Part shown: one piece after another, positions 38,702 to 48,165 of the stretch
How positions within the stretch are numbered: position 1 is the stretch's first letter
Layout: every line of letters begins with the position of its first letter
Origin: Rhizobium halophilum
Lineage (GTDB): Bacteria; Pseudomonadota; Alphaproteobacteria; Rhizobiales; Rhizobiaceae
Assembly: GCF_021648825.1 (NCBI RefSeq)
Contig: NZ_JAKJHS010000007.1
Span: forward strand, 158,369 to 222,368
Direction: 5' to 3'
DNA length: 64,000 nucleotides
Translations under genes and position numbers: made by a program
The notes under the pieces: generated by a model
What the model was told of the DNA's origin: nothing
What the model saw: the letters and a program-made list of their open reading frames with translations, nothing else
The model's database searches: none

Positions 38702-38940
38702 GATGAATCCTGATGTTCTACGGGTTGTGCAGTGGTAGGCCGAAATGTGGAAAAGCAGAAGAGGCTGCCGGAGAGGAAAGAGATCAATGGGGGCGGAACC
38801 GATGACAGATCAGAGGGGTTCGTCCTTGGAAAGCGAACACTGCGTCGACTGATGCAGGGGCTGCCAGTGTCGGCTTTGCCGGGTACAGGTAAGGATCTGC
38901 CGGCAGACGGCGCAACTTCAACGAAAGCGGAGACGACAGC

Positions 38941-39540
38941 ATGGCGAAGGTTCTGGTCCTTTATTATTCGGCCTACGGCCACATCGAAACAATGGCAAAG
39001 GCCGTTGCCGAAGGCGCCAGTACCGCCGGTGCAGACGTCACCATCAAGCGGGTTCCCGAGCTCGTTCCCGAAGAAGTGGCCAAGGCCTCCCACTACAAGC
39101 TTGACCAGGAAGCGCCGATTGCGAGCCCCTCGGAGCTTGCCGACTACGACGCCATCATTGTGGGCGCTGGCACCCGCTTCGGCACCGTTGCGTCGCAGAT
39201 GCGCAGCTTCTGGGATCAGACCGGCGGCCTCTGGGCCGAAGGCAAGCTCGTCGGCAAGCTTGGGTCGGTCTTCACCTCCACCGCTACCCAGCATGGCGGA
39301 CAGGAATCCACCATCCTGAGCTTCATCCCGACCTTCCTGCACCAGGGCATGGTCGTCGCGGGCCTTCCCTATGCCTTCCAGGGCCAGACCGGAGTGGACG
39401 AGGTCAAGGGTGGATCGCCCTATGGCGCCAGCACGATTACCGACGGAGACGGCTCCCGCCAGCCTTCAGCCGTCGAACTGGAGGGCGCACGCTACCAGGG
39501 CAACTACGTTGCCAGACTTGCGGCCAAGCTCGCGGGCTGA
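38941..39540 (+). CDS. wrbA: NAD(P)H:quinone oxidoreductase WrbA
   Basis: 199 residues, exact family length. FMN site [18 protein letters not shown] at the N terminus; [31 protein letters not shown] middle (key parts [14 protein letters not shown]); and [15 protein letters not shown] soluble flavoprotein that reduces quinones by two electrons. It stands alone; a 17-pair hairpin follows. Confidence 0.96.
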   Translation: MAKVLVLYYSAYGHIETMAKAVAEGASTAGADVTIKRVPELVPEEVAKASHYKLDQEAPIASPSELADYDAIIVGAGTRFGTVASQMRSFWDQTGGLWAEGKLVGKLGSVFTSTATQHGGQESTILSFIPTFLHQGMVVAGLPYAFQGQTGVDEVKGGSPYGASTITDGDGSRQPSAVELEGARYQGNYVARLAAKLAG

Positions 39541-39556
39541 GCCCGTTCGTTCGTTG

Positions 39557-39597
39557 CCACGAAGACATGGAGTCCCCCCGACTCCATGTCTTCGTGG
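39557..39597 (+). terminator. Perfect 17-bp inverted repeat after wrbA
   Basis: CCACGAAGACATGGAGT pairs exactly with ACTCCATGTCTTCGTGG around a CCCCCCG loop. The T-run comes only at 39607-39612 after a few bases. Likely the wrbA terminator and unusually long for one. Confidence 0.65.
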
Positions 39598-39943
39598 TCG
39601 TGCGCGTTTTTTGTTGGGTTCATTCCTTGCACGTATGCCCGGATCCGCCGCCGAGGGGCGGGCGTATCGCCGTAGCTTCCGGTTGCGCCGCGACTGGCTG
39701 ACAAAGGCCGGATAAAAAAATGCCCTGCCAAGAGACAGGGCAAAAGGGGAAAAAGCCCGGCTTTCTCGATCGGGCAAAGTGATCATGCACGGTGGGGCGC
39801 ACACCCGCGAGTGCAGATGAGGCCCTTCCGGTACGGTTGGAACATTTTCGTATGTTCTCGCTATCTATCCGTCTCGCAGGTTGAACGATAGGCAGCGAGA
39901 AGAGGTGCGCAAGCGCTGGACCGGACCCGTCGGGCGATCCAGA
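39598..39943. other. Gene-poor region between wrbA and the next - strand gene
   Basis: About 350 bases. Contains the - strand terminator at 39714-39742. Short ORFs here look like noise. Nothing else supported. Confidence 0.5.
39714..39742 (-). terminator. Rho-independent terminator on the - strand
   Basis: On the - strand TGCCCTG and CAGGGCA face each other around an eight-base loop and run into seven T. It would end a transcript coming from the right, supporting the small gene at 39944-40183. Confidence 0.75.
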
Positions 39944-40183
39944 CTACCAATCGTGAGAAGGATTGCCGACAAAAACGGCGATTTCGGCGTCCGGCCCGAG
40001 CGCAGCTCCAACGAGATCGACGCAGCGGCTGCGCTCTTGACGAATCCCATCGGCAATCATCCGGGTCACATCCTTCTGGCCTGCCGTCAGATGCCGCGCA
40101 GCAATCGCCCAAGCCGTTCTCTGGATGTCGTCGGCGAAGACGGGGATGGCATCATGCGCAAAAGCCGCAGCAGTCCGTGTCAT
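39944..40183 (-). CDS. Small hypothetical protein
   Basis: 79 residues from ATG 40183 (GGAG nine bases before it). MTRTAAAFAHDAIPVFADD and AAEIAVFVGNPSHDW-type end (here DAEIAVFVGNPSHDW); no domain, signal or membrane segment recognised. The downstream terminator on the same strand supports real expression. Confidence is modest because no similarity is known to me. Confidence 0.45.
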   Translation of the reverse strand: MTRTAAAFAHDAIPVFADDIQRTAWAIAARHLTAGQKDVTRMIADGIRQERSRCVDLVGAALGPDAEIAVFVGNPSHDW

Positions 40184-40324
40184 TAAGGATTCTCCGAAAA
40201 TTGATGCTGCAAATGACGGCAACAAGATTGCCCGAAGCTTGTTGCTGTTGTCGGTGGTAGAGGAGAATTTCGCTTCTGGATCAGGAGACGTTGGTTTCGG
40301 GAACGCGTCCTGTCAGATGGCACT

Positions 40325-41066
40325 TCAAGCCGTCGCCAATTCGTGAATCGCCATCGTCAGCGTCAAAGCCTGTTTCGGCGGCAACAGGACAGGTGGCCCG
40401 CTGATCAGGGCGGGCTGCTGTTCCGACTGAAATGGTGCTAATGTGCTGAAGGCGAGGTCGTCGATGGTCACCGCCGTCGCCTGATCATCGCCGAGCAGCA
40501 GTTGGGCATGGGCGACGGCCTTGAGCCGGCCTAGAAACGTGTCGCGAGCAGCAGCCAGATCCTCCCCCTTCAGCGACTGCAGGGCGAGAGCCTGAATGAC
40601 GGAAATGAGGTTCTTGATTCGGTGCGCCAGCTCTCCGCGCATCAGCTCTCGCCGCTCTTCGAGAAGCTTGCGCTCGGTGACGTCCTGACCACGAGAACAC
40701 CGGCAATGACCTCGCCGTTGCGCGTGATAGCGGCATTGGAGCAGGACACCGGGATCTGCCGGCCGTCGCGATGAAAGAAAACGTCTTCATGCGCCTTGAG
40801 ACTGCGTCCTGTGGCGAAGACCTCGCCAAGGGCACATTCGGACATCGGAAACGGCGTTCCGTCCGGGTGATGATGGTGGATGACGTCATGCAGCTTTCGT
40901 CCGAGAAGCTCGTTTTGGCTCCAGCCGAACAGTCTTTCCGCCGCAGGGTTGGCAAACAGGGTGCAGCCGTCTCTATCGATAAGAAAGATGGCGTCGACAG
41001 AATTGTTGGTGATGAGGCGGGCAAGACTCGACTCGTCGCCAAGCCATCGAGCGTGACCTGAAGCAT
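40325..41066 (-). pseudogene. Decayed PAS-HWE histidine kinase gene
   Basis: From ATG 41066 (GGGGGAG upstream) the frame MLQVTLDGL must shift by one base near 41035 to reach SSLARLITNNSVDAIFLIDRDG, a PAS domain with FGWSQNELLGRKLHDVIHHH. A second one-base loss near 40685 breaks VLVVRDVTERKLLEERRE; after it comes GELAHRIKNLISVIQALALQ, the HWE/HisKA_2 phosphoacceptor with its His. The frame then stops at HELATA just inside the N-box, so the ATPase domain is missing. Two frameshifts and a truncation mean a dead gene. Confidence 0.8.
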
Positions 41067-41179
41067 GTTCTCCCCCGTCAAGCGAGCCGTCTGTGGGTGG
41101 CGCAATTCCAACTCAGTGCTGTTGGTGTAAGCACTAATCTGGTTGAACGCAAATTCTCGCCAATGTCGAAGGCAGGAGT

Positions 41180-41413
41180 TTAGATGAAGTCGATCTCCGA
41201 CAGCATCTCGGCGAGCCTGGCCTCGCCTGTCGTGCCTTGCTGAAACAGATGCATCAGCGTTGCCGCCAGTCCCTCGGCCTGTGGTGTGTTCTTGGCAATC
41301 CCGGACCTGGCGCAAACGTGGTCAAAAACTCTCTGCAGCATGGCCAGTTGCTGCGGATCGATGGTATCGACCGGTTGTTCGAGATGAGCCCCAATCATGT
41401 CGCGCTTCCCCAT
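41180..41413 (-). CDS. Small conserved-looking hypothetical protein
   Basis: 77 residues from ATG 41413; the frame is open to 41575, giving 131 residues, and the start is uncertain. The C-terminal half DPQQLAMLQRVFDHVCARSG and AATLMHLFQQGTTGEARLAEML is helical and resembles short rhizobial proteins of unknown role that sit by response-regulator or kinase genes. No motif of known function. It lies between the tRNA-Leu and the kinase remnant. Confidence 0.55.
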   Translation of the reverse strand: MGKRDMIGAHLEQPVDTIDPQQLAMLQRVFDHVCARSGIAKNTPQAEGLAATLMHLFQQGTTGEARLAEMLSEIDFI

Positions 41414-41652
41414 GTTCCACAAGACATAGCGCCTAAGCTTCTTCTTCGTCAACGAAGGCTGACCGAGGTGGGGAAAGGTGTCTGTCTTTGCCGGGCCATC
41501 CGCCGGCACCCGATGCTGGAGCAGAAGTGTCAGCAACATCCAAATCGCGCGCCTTCCTGGAAGCGGTGTCGCCAATCGTCATCGCGGAGTTAGACCCCGA
41601 GGGTAGGGAAGGGGCTCCAAGCGCAGAGCACGGCAGGAATGCAAAATGGGGA

Positions 41653-41942
41653 TGGTGCGGACGGCGGGGCTCGAACCCGCATGGCCGAAGCCGAGGGATT
41701 TTCTTACCAGCTACGGTTTTCACCGCCGCCTTACGGCGTTCGTGGTCTGGACTATACCTTCACCCTGGCTTTCGCTTTAGGTGCTGCCCGTCTAGTCTCT
41801 ACACCTTCCTCTTGCGAGGCTTGGCTCGGGATTGCCATCTTACAGGTTTCCCCGACTTTGAGCAGTTCTACAGCCGGCGTTTCCGCCGGTGCACTCAACT
41901 TGTCTTCAAGTCCCTTGTGTCTACCAGTTTCACCACGTCCGC
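41653..41942 (-). tRNA. tRNA-Leu(UAA) interrupted by a group I intron
   Basis: Exon 1 is 41942-41908 (35 nt, GCGGACGUGG through ...GGGACUU) and exon 2 is 41702-41653 (50 nt, AAAAUCCCU through CCA). Joined, they give an 85-nt class II tRNA: acceptor GCGGACG/CGUCCGC, anticodon stem AGGGA/UCCCU, anticodon UAA at 34-36, long variable arm with UUCG loop, T arm GCGGG/CCCGC, encoded CCA. The 205-nt insert falls between U34 and A35. An unspliced transcript could not decode leucine codons. Confidence 0.93.
41703..41907 (-). ncRNA. Group I intron (IC3-like), self-splicing type, no ORF
   Basis: Core elements in order: P segment GGGGAAACC, Q segment AAUCCCGAGCCAAGCC, R segment GUAGAGACUAGACGGG, S segment AAGGUAUAGUCC (GACUA of R pairs with UAGUC of S as P7). 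P1 pairs exon ACUU with intron GAGU so U34 faces G, the usual U-G at the 5' splice site; the last intron base is G, as required. The same U34/A35 site is used by the tRNA-Leu introns of cyanobacteria and plastids. No homing endonuclease fits within 205 nt. Confidence 0.9.
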
Positions 41943-41949
41943 ATGCCCC

Positions 41950-41978
41950 CTGCTACCAAAGTGGCGGAGCCTTCTCAA
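41950..41978 (-). promoter_or_regulatory. Probable promoter of the tRNA-Leu gene
   Basis: On the - strand TTGAGA (41978-41973), 17-base spacer, TAGCAG (41955-41950). The mature tRNA begins seven bases after the -10, as in many tRNA genes. Confidence 0.55.
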
Positions 41979-42143
41979 CCAATTAATTTGAAAGGTCCTG
42001 CTGCAGGGCTCGCAAGCTGATCGTTTGGATCAGGGGATGGCTGTGGCAGGCCGCAGAGGCCGGCCGGGCTTTGCGTGACTGCAGGTTGGCCGGCCTGACG
42101 GAACAACGCTTGGACGATGGTCGCGCACCCAAGCCTGCCGTCA

Positions 42144-44777
42144 CTAGGCTTCGTCGCCCTTGATGATGTCCTTCACGCGCCTTGCGAGAGCTTCTCCGGA
42201 AAACGGCTTCGTCATCACCTGCATGCCGCGCTCCAGATGACCGTGGTTCAAGACCGCGTTCTCAGCATAGCCCGTGATGAACAGAACCTTCAGGTCCGGC
42301 TTTGCCACTCTTGCGGCATCGGCCACCTGGCGACCGTTCATGCCATTGGGGAGGCCAACGTCTGTGACCAGCAGGCAAATGTCACGGTGCGCCTGAAGGA
42401 TCCTCAATGCCGAAGGCCCGTCGTCCGCCTCAAGCACGTGGTAGCCCAGTTCTTCCAGGATCTCCACCGCAACCATTCTCACAAGCGGCTCGTCGTCCAC
42501 CACCAAAATGGTTTGGCTACCGGATGCCCGAGGCGCGTCTGCCTCCCGCTCCATCTCTTCATCGGCGGGCGTGTCGGCGCTGTGGCGCGGGAGGTAAAGG
42601 CAGACCATCGTTCCCTGCCCGAGTTCCGAATAGATGCGAACCGCTCCGCCCGATTGACCTGCGAACCCGTAAACCATCGAGAGCCCCAGACCAGTGCCTT
42701 GGCCCATCGGCTTTGTCGTGAAAAATGGATCGAATGCGCGAGCGATGGTTTCATTCGACATACCCGTGCCCGTGTCGCTGACACACAGGGAGACATATTG
42801 CCCAGGCGGGAGGCCACGTTCGCGGGCGGCCCGATCGTCCAGCAATCGGTTGCCGGTCTCGATGGTGACCTTGCCGCCGTCCGGCATGGCGTCGCGTGCA
42901 TTTATGCAAAGGTTGAGCAAAGCGTTCTCCAGTTGCCCAACGTCGACGAAGGTCGTCCAGAGACCGCCTGCCGCGACGGCTTCAACGGCGACAGCGGGCC
43001 CGACGCTGCGGGTGATCAGGTCATGCATACCAGCCACAAGCCGATTGAGGTCAGCCGGCTTTGGATCCAGAGTCTGACGTCTGGAGAAAGCCAGAAGACG
43101 TTGCGTCAACCCTGCCGCTCGTTTGACAGCCGACTGTGCGCCGTGCAGGTAGCGATCCACTTCGGCAATCCTACCTTGGGCAAGGCGCGTGTTCATGAGC
43201 TCAAGGCTGCCGCCGATCCCGGCCAAGATGTTGTTGAAGTCGTGCGCGATCCCTCCTGTGAGTTGACCGACCGCTTCCATCTTTTGTGAATGAAGAAGGG
43301 CCTCCTCAGCCTGAAGCAGAGCCGCGGTGCGCTCTTCGACGCGCGCTTCCAGCGATGCATTCAGTTCGGCAAGGGCGGCCGCGGTGCTGCGCAATTCCGC
43401 TTCCGCCCGGACGCGCTGAATATGGGCCCAGGATCGTTCCGTGACCTCGCGAATGAGGGCGAGTTCTTCGGCCGACCAGGTATGCGGCAGCTTGCTGTGG
43501 ATGGCCATCAGTGCCGTGAGCTTGCCATCGCGGATGAGAGGCATGCAGATGGTGGCGGCGATGCCGATGTCCTGAAACGTCTTCGCTTCCTCCGGGGCGA
43601 GTTCACGAGCGTTGTCGTTGATGATGAGAGGCAGCCCACGGGTGAGTTTCGAGACGGCGAGCTTGCCAAAGGCGGCAAGGCTGTAGTGGCCGACAATTGA
43701 GGGGGAGCCTTCCGCTGCCCAATCTCCGCGAATGGTAAAGCCGTCTTCGTCATCGTCCATGTCCGCATAGGCGCAACTGGACAACTGTAGGTACTCGCCC
43801 ACCATCCGTGTCGTGACAGCAAGCAGCGTGTCAGCGTCGCCGGCTTTGCCAGTTTCCCTCGCGAGGTCGTCGAGGAACCTCAGCCGGGCTTCTGATTGCC
43901 GCAGGGCTGTTTCACTCAACGTCCTTTCGGTGACGTCGGAGCCCGAAACGAAAATATTGCTGATCTTCCCGCCCGCGTCCCTGATCGGTTGGTACACGAA
44001 ATCCAGGTACCGATCCTCGACCGGGGCTTCGGGATGACGCCGGAGCGAGAAGAGCCGACCCATCGCCGCATAAGCCTTCCCCGATACCGAAATCTCCTGC
44101 AGAAGGCCCAGGTAACCTTGCGCGATCGATTCCGGAAGCGCGTCCTCCACCGTTTTGCCGATGACGTCGCGGTTGCCGACCAGGCGCATGTAGGCCGGGT
44201 TGGCGTACTCGATTCGGAAGTCGGGAACGCTCAGCATTACCATGAAGCCGGGAGCGTTCTCGAACATTTGCCGGTAATGCTCGCGCTCCGAGAGCAATGT
44301 TCTGCGCCCATGAACTGCCTCGGTGGTCTCGATGGCCGTATCCAGCATTCCTAGGACAATGCCGTTCTCGTCTCGGATTGGGCAGTAGCAGAAGGTGAAG
44401 TATGCTGTCTCTGTGTGGCCGTGCCTGGTGGTCTGGAGCGGGAAGTCCACGAAATAGCCCGCTTCGCCTGCCAGCGCCTGCTCCGCGATGGGCTTCAGGG
44501 CATCCCAGGTCTCGCTCCAGGTGACCCGAAGAGGCTGGCCCAAGGCTTCGGCCTTGGCACCGAGGATCGGCAGAAATTCGTCGTTGTAGATTGCGATCAG
44601 GTCCGGTCCCCAAAAAAGACACTGGGGAAAACGGGAGGCCACCATCGCGTCTACCGAAATCTTCAGAGCAGATGGCCAGGATTCTATGGCCCCCAACGGC
44701 GTGGTTTCCCAAGGAAATGACCTGATCTTCTGCGCCATCAGGCTTGTTGATGATGGAAATAACGTGCTGCTTGCCAT
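42144..44777 (-). CDS. Hybrid sensor histidine kinase (PAS-PAS-GAF-HisKA-HATPase-REC)
   Basis: 877 residues, cytosolic (no TM helix). A PAS-type domain at about 40-165, a PAS at 175-300 (FEVL-type here APGFMVMLSVPDFRIEYAN), GAF at about 315-465, then HisKA with the phosphoacceptor His in GQLTGGIAHDFNNILAGI, HATPase with DTGTGM and TGLGLSMVYGFAGQ, and a receiver domain from about 755 (ILVVDDEPLVRM, LLVTDVGLP, FITGY). The receiver Asp is in VTDVGLP. Target regulator unknown; no separate response regulator next to it. Confidence 0.93.
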   Translation of the reverse strand: MASSTLFPSSTSLMAQKIRSFPWETTPLGAIESWPSALKISVDAMVASRFPQCLFWGPDLIAIYNDEFLPILGAKAEALGQPLRVTWSETWDALKPIAEQALAGEAGYFVDFPLQTTRHGHTETAYFTFCYCPIRDENGIVLGMLDTAIETTEAVHGRRTLLSEREHYRQMFENAPGFMVMLSVPDFRIEYANPAYMRLVGNRDVIGKTVEDALPESIAQGYLGLLQEISVSGKAYAAMGRLFSLRRHPEAPVEDRYLDFVYQPIRDAGGKISNIFVSGSDVTERTLSETALRQSEARLRFLDDLARETGKAGDADTLLAVTTRMVGEYLQLSSCAYADMDDDEDGFTIRGDWAAEGSPSIVGHYSLAAFGKLAVSKLTRGLPLIINDNARELAPEEAKTFQDIGIAATICMPLIRDGKLTALMAIHSKLPHTWSAEELALIREVTERSWAHIQRVRAEAELRSTAAALAELNASLEARVEERTAALLQAEEALLHSQKMEAVGQLTGGIAHDFNNILAGIGGSLELMNTRLAQGRIAEVDRYLHGAQSAVKRAAGLTQRLLAFSRRQTLDPKPADLNRLVAGMHDLITRSVGPAVAVEAVAAGGLWTTFVDVGQLENALLNLCINARDAMPDGGKVTIETGNRLLDDRAARERGLPPGQYVSLCVSDTGTGMSNETIARAFDPFFTTKPMGQGTGLGLSMVYGFAGQSGGAVRIYSELGQGTMVCLYLPRHSADTPADEEMEREADAPRASGSQTILVVDDEPLVRMVAVEILEELGYHVLEADDGPSALRILQAHRDICLLVTDVGLPNGMNGRQVADAARVAKPDLKVLFITGYAENAVLNHGHLERGMQVMTKPFSGEALARRVKDIIKGDEA

Positions 44778-44900
44778 GAGCCCTGATCCGATGCCGAGCG
44801 AAATTAGCGCTCACGCCCGTGAAGTGAAGTGCCCATTGGAGAATCAGGTCACCGTATCTACTGACCCCAAACGGCCAGCGGTGGTAAGAACGATTGATGT

Positions 44901-46355
44901 CTATTGGCGCCAGAAGAGCGGGGTGAGCAGCACCAGCACCGTCAGGATTTCCAGACGACCGGCGAGCATCATCACCGAGAGCAGATAGAGCGCCGAGTCG
45001 CTGATCGTTGAAAAATTACCGGCTGGGCCGACGATGTCGCCAATGCCGGGACCGACGTTGGAGAGCGCCGTGATCACGGAGGAGGCGGCGGTGAGGAAGT
45101 CGTAGCCGAGCAGCGTCATCGCCAGGCTGCCGACCGCCCAGAGGAAGATGTAGAGCGCCACGAACAGGAAGATGCCTCGCTGCGCTTCCGGTTCTATCAC
45201 CGAGTTGCCGTAGCGGATGGAATAGACCGCGTTAGGATAGATCAGGCGCTTGAGGCCGGTGCCGACGATGTTGAACAGCACGACGAAACGGTAAGCCTTG
45301 ATACCGCCGGCGGTCGAGCCGGTGCAGCCGCCCATGAAAGTAGCGAAGAAGGCAAGCGCCACCGCGAACGGCCCCCAGGTGGTGTAGTCGGTGCTGGCAT
45401 AGCCGGTTGTCGACAGGATCGACGACATGTTGTGGAACGAATGCGCGAGCGCCGTGCCGAGACCCACGTCGTTCTGTAGGTGGTGATAAACGGCGAGTAC
45501 CACCGCAAAGACGAAGAGATAGCCGACGAAGACGACGATCTGCGGGTCGCGAAGCGAATCGAGCCGGCGTCGCACAACGAAGATGATCAGCAGCGAAAAC
45601 GGCAGGCTGCAGATCGTCATGAACAGCGTCGAGATCCACAACAGCGGAATGCTATCGAAATAGCCGAAAGAGGCGTCGTGGGTCGAGAACCCCCCGGTGG
45701 CGACCGTCGTCATCGCGTGGTTGAGCGCGTCGAACCGCGACATGCCCGCCCAAGCGTAGCAGATGGCGCAGATGAGCGTAATCCCGACGTAAATCCCCAT
45801 GAAGGCCCGGGTGAAGCTGGCCAGACGGGCGAAGGGCTTGTCGCTGGTATCGGACGATTCCAGCTTGAAGAAGGACATCCCGCCGACGCGCAGGAAAGGG
45901 AGTACGAAAAGGCCGAGGGCGACGATGCCGATCCCGCCCAGCCACTGCAACAGCGAACGCCAAAGGAGAATACCGGGAGGCATGTTGTCCAGACCGACTA
46001 GGACCGTCGACCCGGTGGTGGTGATGGCGGAGATGGACTCAAACAGTGACTGCGCAAATGTAAGCTCGTGGTCGGCCAGGAAGAGCGGGATGGCCCCGAC
46101 AAGAGAAAAGATGACCCACAACAGGTTGACGAGCAGGAAGCCCAACCTTTTCGTAAAGACGGGCGGGGGGCCGCGGGTGGCAAGTGCCGTCATCAACGAG
46201 ATGCCGCCGACCATGAAAGCCGAGAGGGCGAAGACCTGCCAGTCCTCGTGCCCATAGTAAAGGTCCACCATCGCCGGAAGGAACATCGCGGTGGCCAGAT
46301 AGAGACCGCAGAGGGCCGCGATATACATGGCCGGCCGAAGAGCACTGGCGTTCAA
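44901..46355 (-). CDS. TrkH-family potassium uptake protein
   Basis: 484 residues with ten or more TM helices. Four selectivity-like loops: ITTTGSTVLVGL, TTVATGGFSTHDASFGY, LSTTGYASTDYTTWG and ALSNVGPGIG, the Trk/Ktr filter pattern. Signature GGCTGSTAGGIKAYRF. Inner membrane K+ import, working with TrkA, which is not in this window. The start is TTG at 46355 or ATG at 46328. Divergent from ilvA. Confidence 0.93.
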   Translation of the reverse strand: MNASALRPAMYIAALCGLYLATAMFLPAMVDLYYGHEDWQVFALSAFMVGGISLMTALATRGPPPVFTKRLGFLLVNLLWVIFSLVGAIPLFLADHELTFAQSLFESISAITTTGSTVLVGLDNMPPGILLWRSLLQWLGGIGIVALGLFVLPFLRVGGMSFFKLESSDTSDKPFARLASFTRAFMGIYVGITLICAICYAWAGMSRFDALNHAMTTVATGGFSTHDASFGYFDSIPLLWISTLFMTICSLPFSLLIIFVVRRRLDSLRDPQIVVFVGYLFVFAVVLAVYHHLQNDVGLGTALAHSFHNMSSILSTTGYASTDYTTWGPFAVALAFFATFMGGCTGSTAGGIKAYRFVVLFNIVGTGLKRLIYPNAVYSIRYGNSVIEPEAQRGIFLFVALYIFLWAVGSLAMTLLGYDFLTAASSVITALSNVGPGIGDIVGPAGNFSTISDSALYLLSVMMLAGRLEILTVLVLLTPLFWRQ

Positions 46356-46430
46356 ATCGATGTTCCGATTTCTCGTGTGGCGCGAAAGAGGGTTTTCCCT
46401 CCTCCGGTGGCTATGGCATAGCGAGAAGAC

Positions 46431-47708
46431 ATGCGAAATTCAATGGACGGAGCGAACGTGGACAAAGTTGCGGTGGACGATGCGCGCCGGGCGTTGCGGG
46501 AGATATTTCCCGAAACGCCGTTGCAGTTGAACGAGCACTTGAGTCGCCGCTTCGATGCACAGGTCTGGCTGAAGCGCGAAGATCTTTCGCCGGTGCGGTC
46601 CTACAAGATCCGGGGGGCGTTCAATTTCTTCCGCAAGGCAATGGCCGCGGGGGGCCGGGGACGCACCTTCGTCTGCGCTTCCGCCGGAAACCATGCGCAA
46701 GGTTTTGCCTTCGTCTGCCGGCACTTCGCAGTGCCGGGCATCGTGTTCATGCCGGTCACCACGCCGCAGCAGAAAATCGACAAGACCCGGATGTTCGGTG
46801 GCGAATTCATCACCATCCGGCTGATCGGCGATATCTTCGACCAGTGTTATGCGGCGGCCAATGCCTATGTGGAGGAGACCGGCAGCGTCATGGTGCCGCC
46901 CTTCGACCATGCCCATATCATCGAGGGACAGGCGACGGTGGCAGCGGAGATTTTCTCCCAGTTACCCAAAGGCAGCGTCCCGGACCTGCTGATACTGCCG
47001 GTCGGAGGCGGTGGTCTTGCTTCGGGTGTCACCGGCTATCTGCAGGAACAGTTGCCTCCGGAGGCATTCGTGCTGGTCGAGCCGGAGGGAGCGCCCAGCC
47101 TGCGCCGCAGCCTGGAGGCGGGGACTCCCGTTCGGTTGCCGAAGGTGGACAATTTCGTCGATGGCGCGGCCGTGGCCCGCGTTGGTGACCTGAACTTTGA
47201 GGCGCTGAAGCGATTCTCGCCGGAGCAGGTGCTGCTTGCGCCTGAGAATGCGATCTGCTTGACGATCGCCGAGATGCTCAACCTCGAAGGCCTGGTGCTG
47301 GAGCCGGCTGGCGCATTGTCGATCACCGCCCTCGAAATACTTGGGACGGAGCGGCTTCAAGGAAAGACAGTGGTGGCGGTCGTTTCCGGAGGGAACTTCG
47401 ACTTTGAGCGTCTGCCGGATGTGAAGGAAAGGGCGATGCGCTATTCCGGGCTGAAGAAATACTTCATCCTCCGGCTCGCGCAACGGCCTGGCGCCCTCCG
47501 CGATTTTCTAAACCTCCTCGGCGCCGAAGACGACATCTCGCGGTTCGAATACCTGAAGAAGTCAGCTCGAAATTTTGGCTCCATCCTGATCGGTATCGAA
47601 ACCAAGGATCCGGCGAACTTCAAGGAGCTGATCAGGAGATTCGAAGCCGCCGATCTCGGCTATCAGGACATTACCGACAACGAGATCCTGGCGAACTTGA
47701 TCATTTAG
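46431..47708 (+). CDS. ilvA: Threonine ammonia-lyase (biosynthetic threonine dehydratase)
   Basis: 425 residues. PLP Lys is in SPVRSYKIRGAFNF at about residue 53; ASAGNHAQGFAF binds the phosphate; GGGGLASGV follows. The C-terminal part from about 335 (KKYFILRLAQRPGALRDFL) is a single ACT-like regulatory domain, so shorter than the 514 residues of E. coli. First step of isoleucine synthesis. ATG at 46431 follows GAGAAGAC; a second ATG is at 46443. Confidence 0.95.
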   Translation: MRNSMDGANVDKVAVDDARRALREIFPETPLQLNEHLSRRFDAQVWLKREDLSPVRSYKIRGAFNFFRKAMAAGGRGRTFVCASAGNHAQGFAFVCRHFAVPGIVFMPVTTPQQKIDKTRMFGGEFITIRLIGDIFDQCYAAANAYVEETGSVMVPPFDHAHIIEGQATVAAEIFSQLPKGSVPDLLILPVGGGGLASGVTGYLQEQLPPEAFVLVEPEGAPSLRRSLEAGTPVRLPKVDNFVDGAAVARVGDLNFEALKRFSPEQVLLAPENAICLTIAEMLNLEGLVLEPAGALSITALEILGTERLQGKTVVAVVSGGNFDFERLPDVKERAMRYSGLKKYFILRLAQRPGALRDFLNLLGAEDDISRFEYLKKSARNFGSILIGIETKDPANFKELIRRFEAADLGYQDITDNEILANLII

Positions 47709-47787
47709 ACCTTCTCAGGCTCTAATCGCAGATGAGCTAGATGGCGGATCCAACCGTTCCGCTTCCATCAACATGTCAGGCAGGGCT

Positions 47788-48111
47788 ATGGCTTCGTTTC
47801 TTTCCAGCATCCTCTCGATCTTTTCACGCGGTTCAACGCCGGAAGCTCCGGCGGGCCCTGATGCCGAGCCACAGATGCACGGCGACTGCATGATCTTTGC
47901 AAATCCGATCCGCGAAGGAAGCCAGTTGCGGCTGGCTGGTCGCATCGAAAAGGAGGTGGATGGTGAAGTGCTGGTGCGCCACTTCATCCGTGCCGACGTC
48001 TTCACATCGAGCGACGAGGCAATCGAGTGCACCTTCCGCAAGGCGAGGCAGATCATCGACCAGAGCGGAGCATCGCTCTTCTCCGATGGAGAAAAGTCGC
48101 GCTCTGCCTAA
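47788..48111 (+). CDS. HlyU-like protein
   Basis: 107 residues from ATG 47788, with GGCAGGG before it. HGDCMIFANPIREGSQLRLAGRIEKEVDG and VLVRHFIRADVFTSSDEAIECTFRKARQIIDQ match the short HlyU family that is annotated as a transcriptional regulator but has no known DNA-binding domain. Function unproven. It stands 79 bases after ilvA, in the same direction. Confidence 0.75.
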   Translation: MASFLSSILSIFSRGSTPEAPAGPDAEPQMHGDCMIFANPIREGSQLRLAGRIEKEVDGEVLVRHFIRADVFTSSDEAIECTFRKARQIIDQSGASLFSDGEKSRSA

Positions 48112-48165
48112 CCACGGAGCGCAACCGGAACCTGGATTTCCGCGCGCGAGACCCGATCCGGATCT

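Noticed and set aside
39861..40112. Short - strand frame next to the gene at 39944
   Set aside because: Overlaps the better supported small gene in another frame and lacks a binding site.
41653..41942. tRNA-Leu remnant or pseudo-tRNA
   Set aside because: Both halves pair perfectly, CCA is encoded, a promoter is in place, and the insert has a full group I core, so it is an intron-bearing gene and not a broken one.
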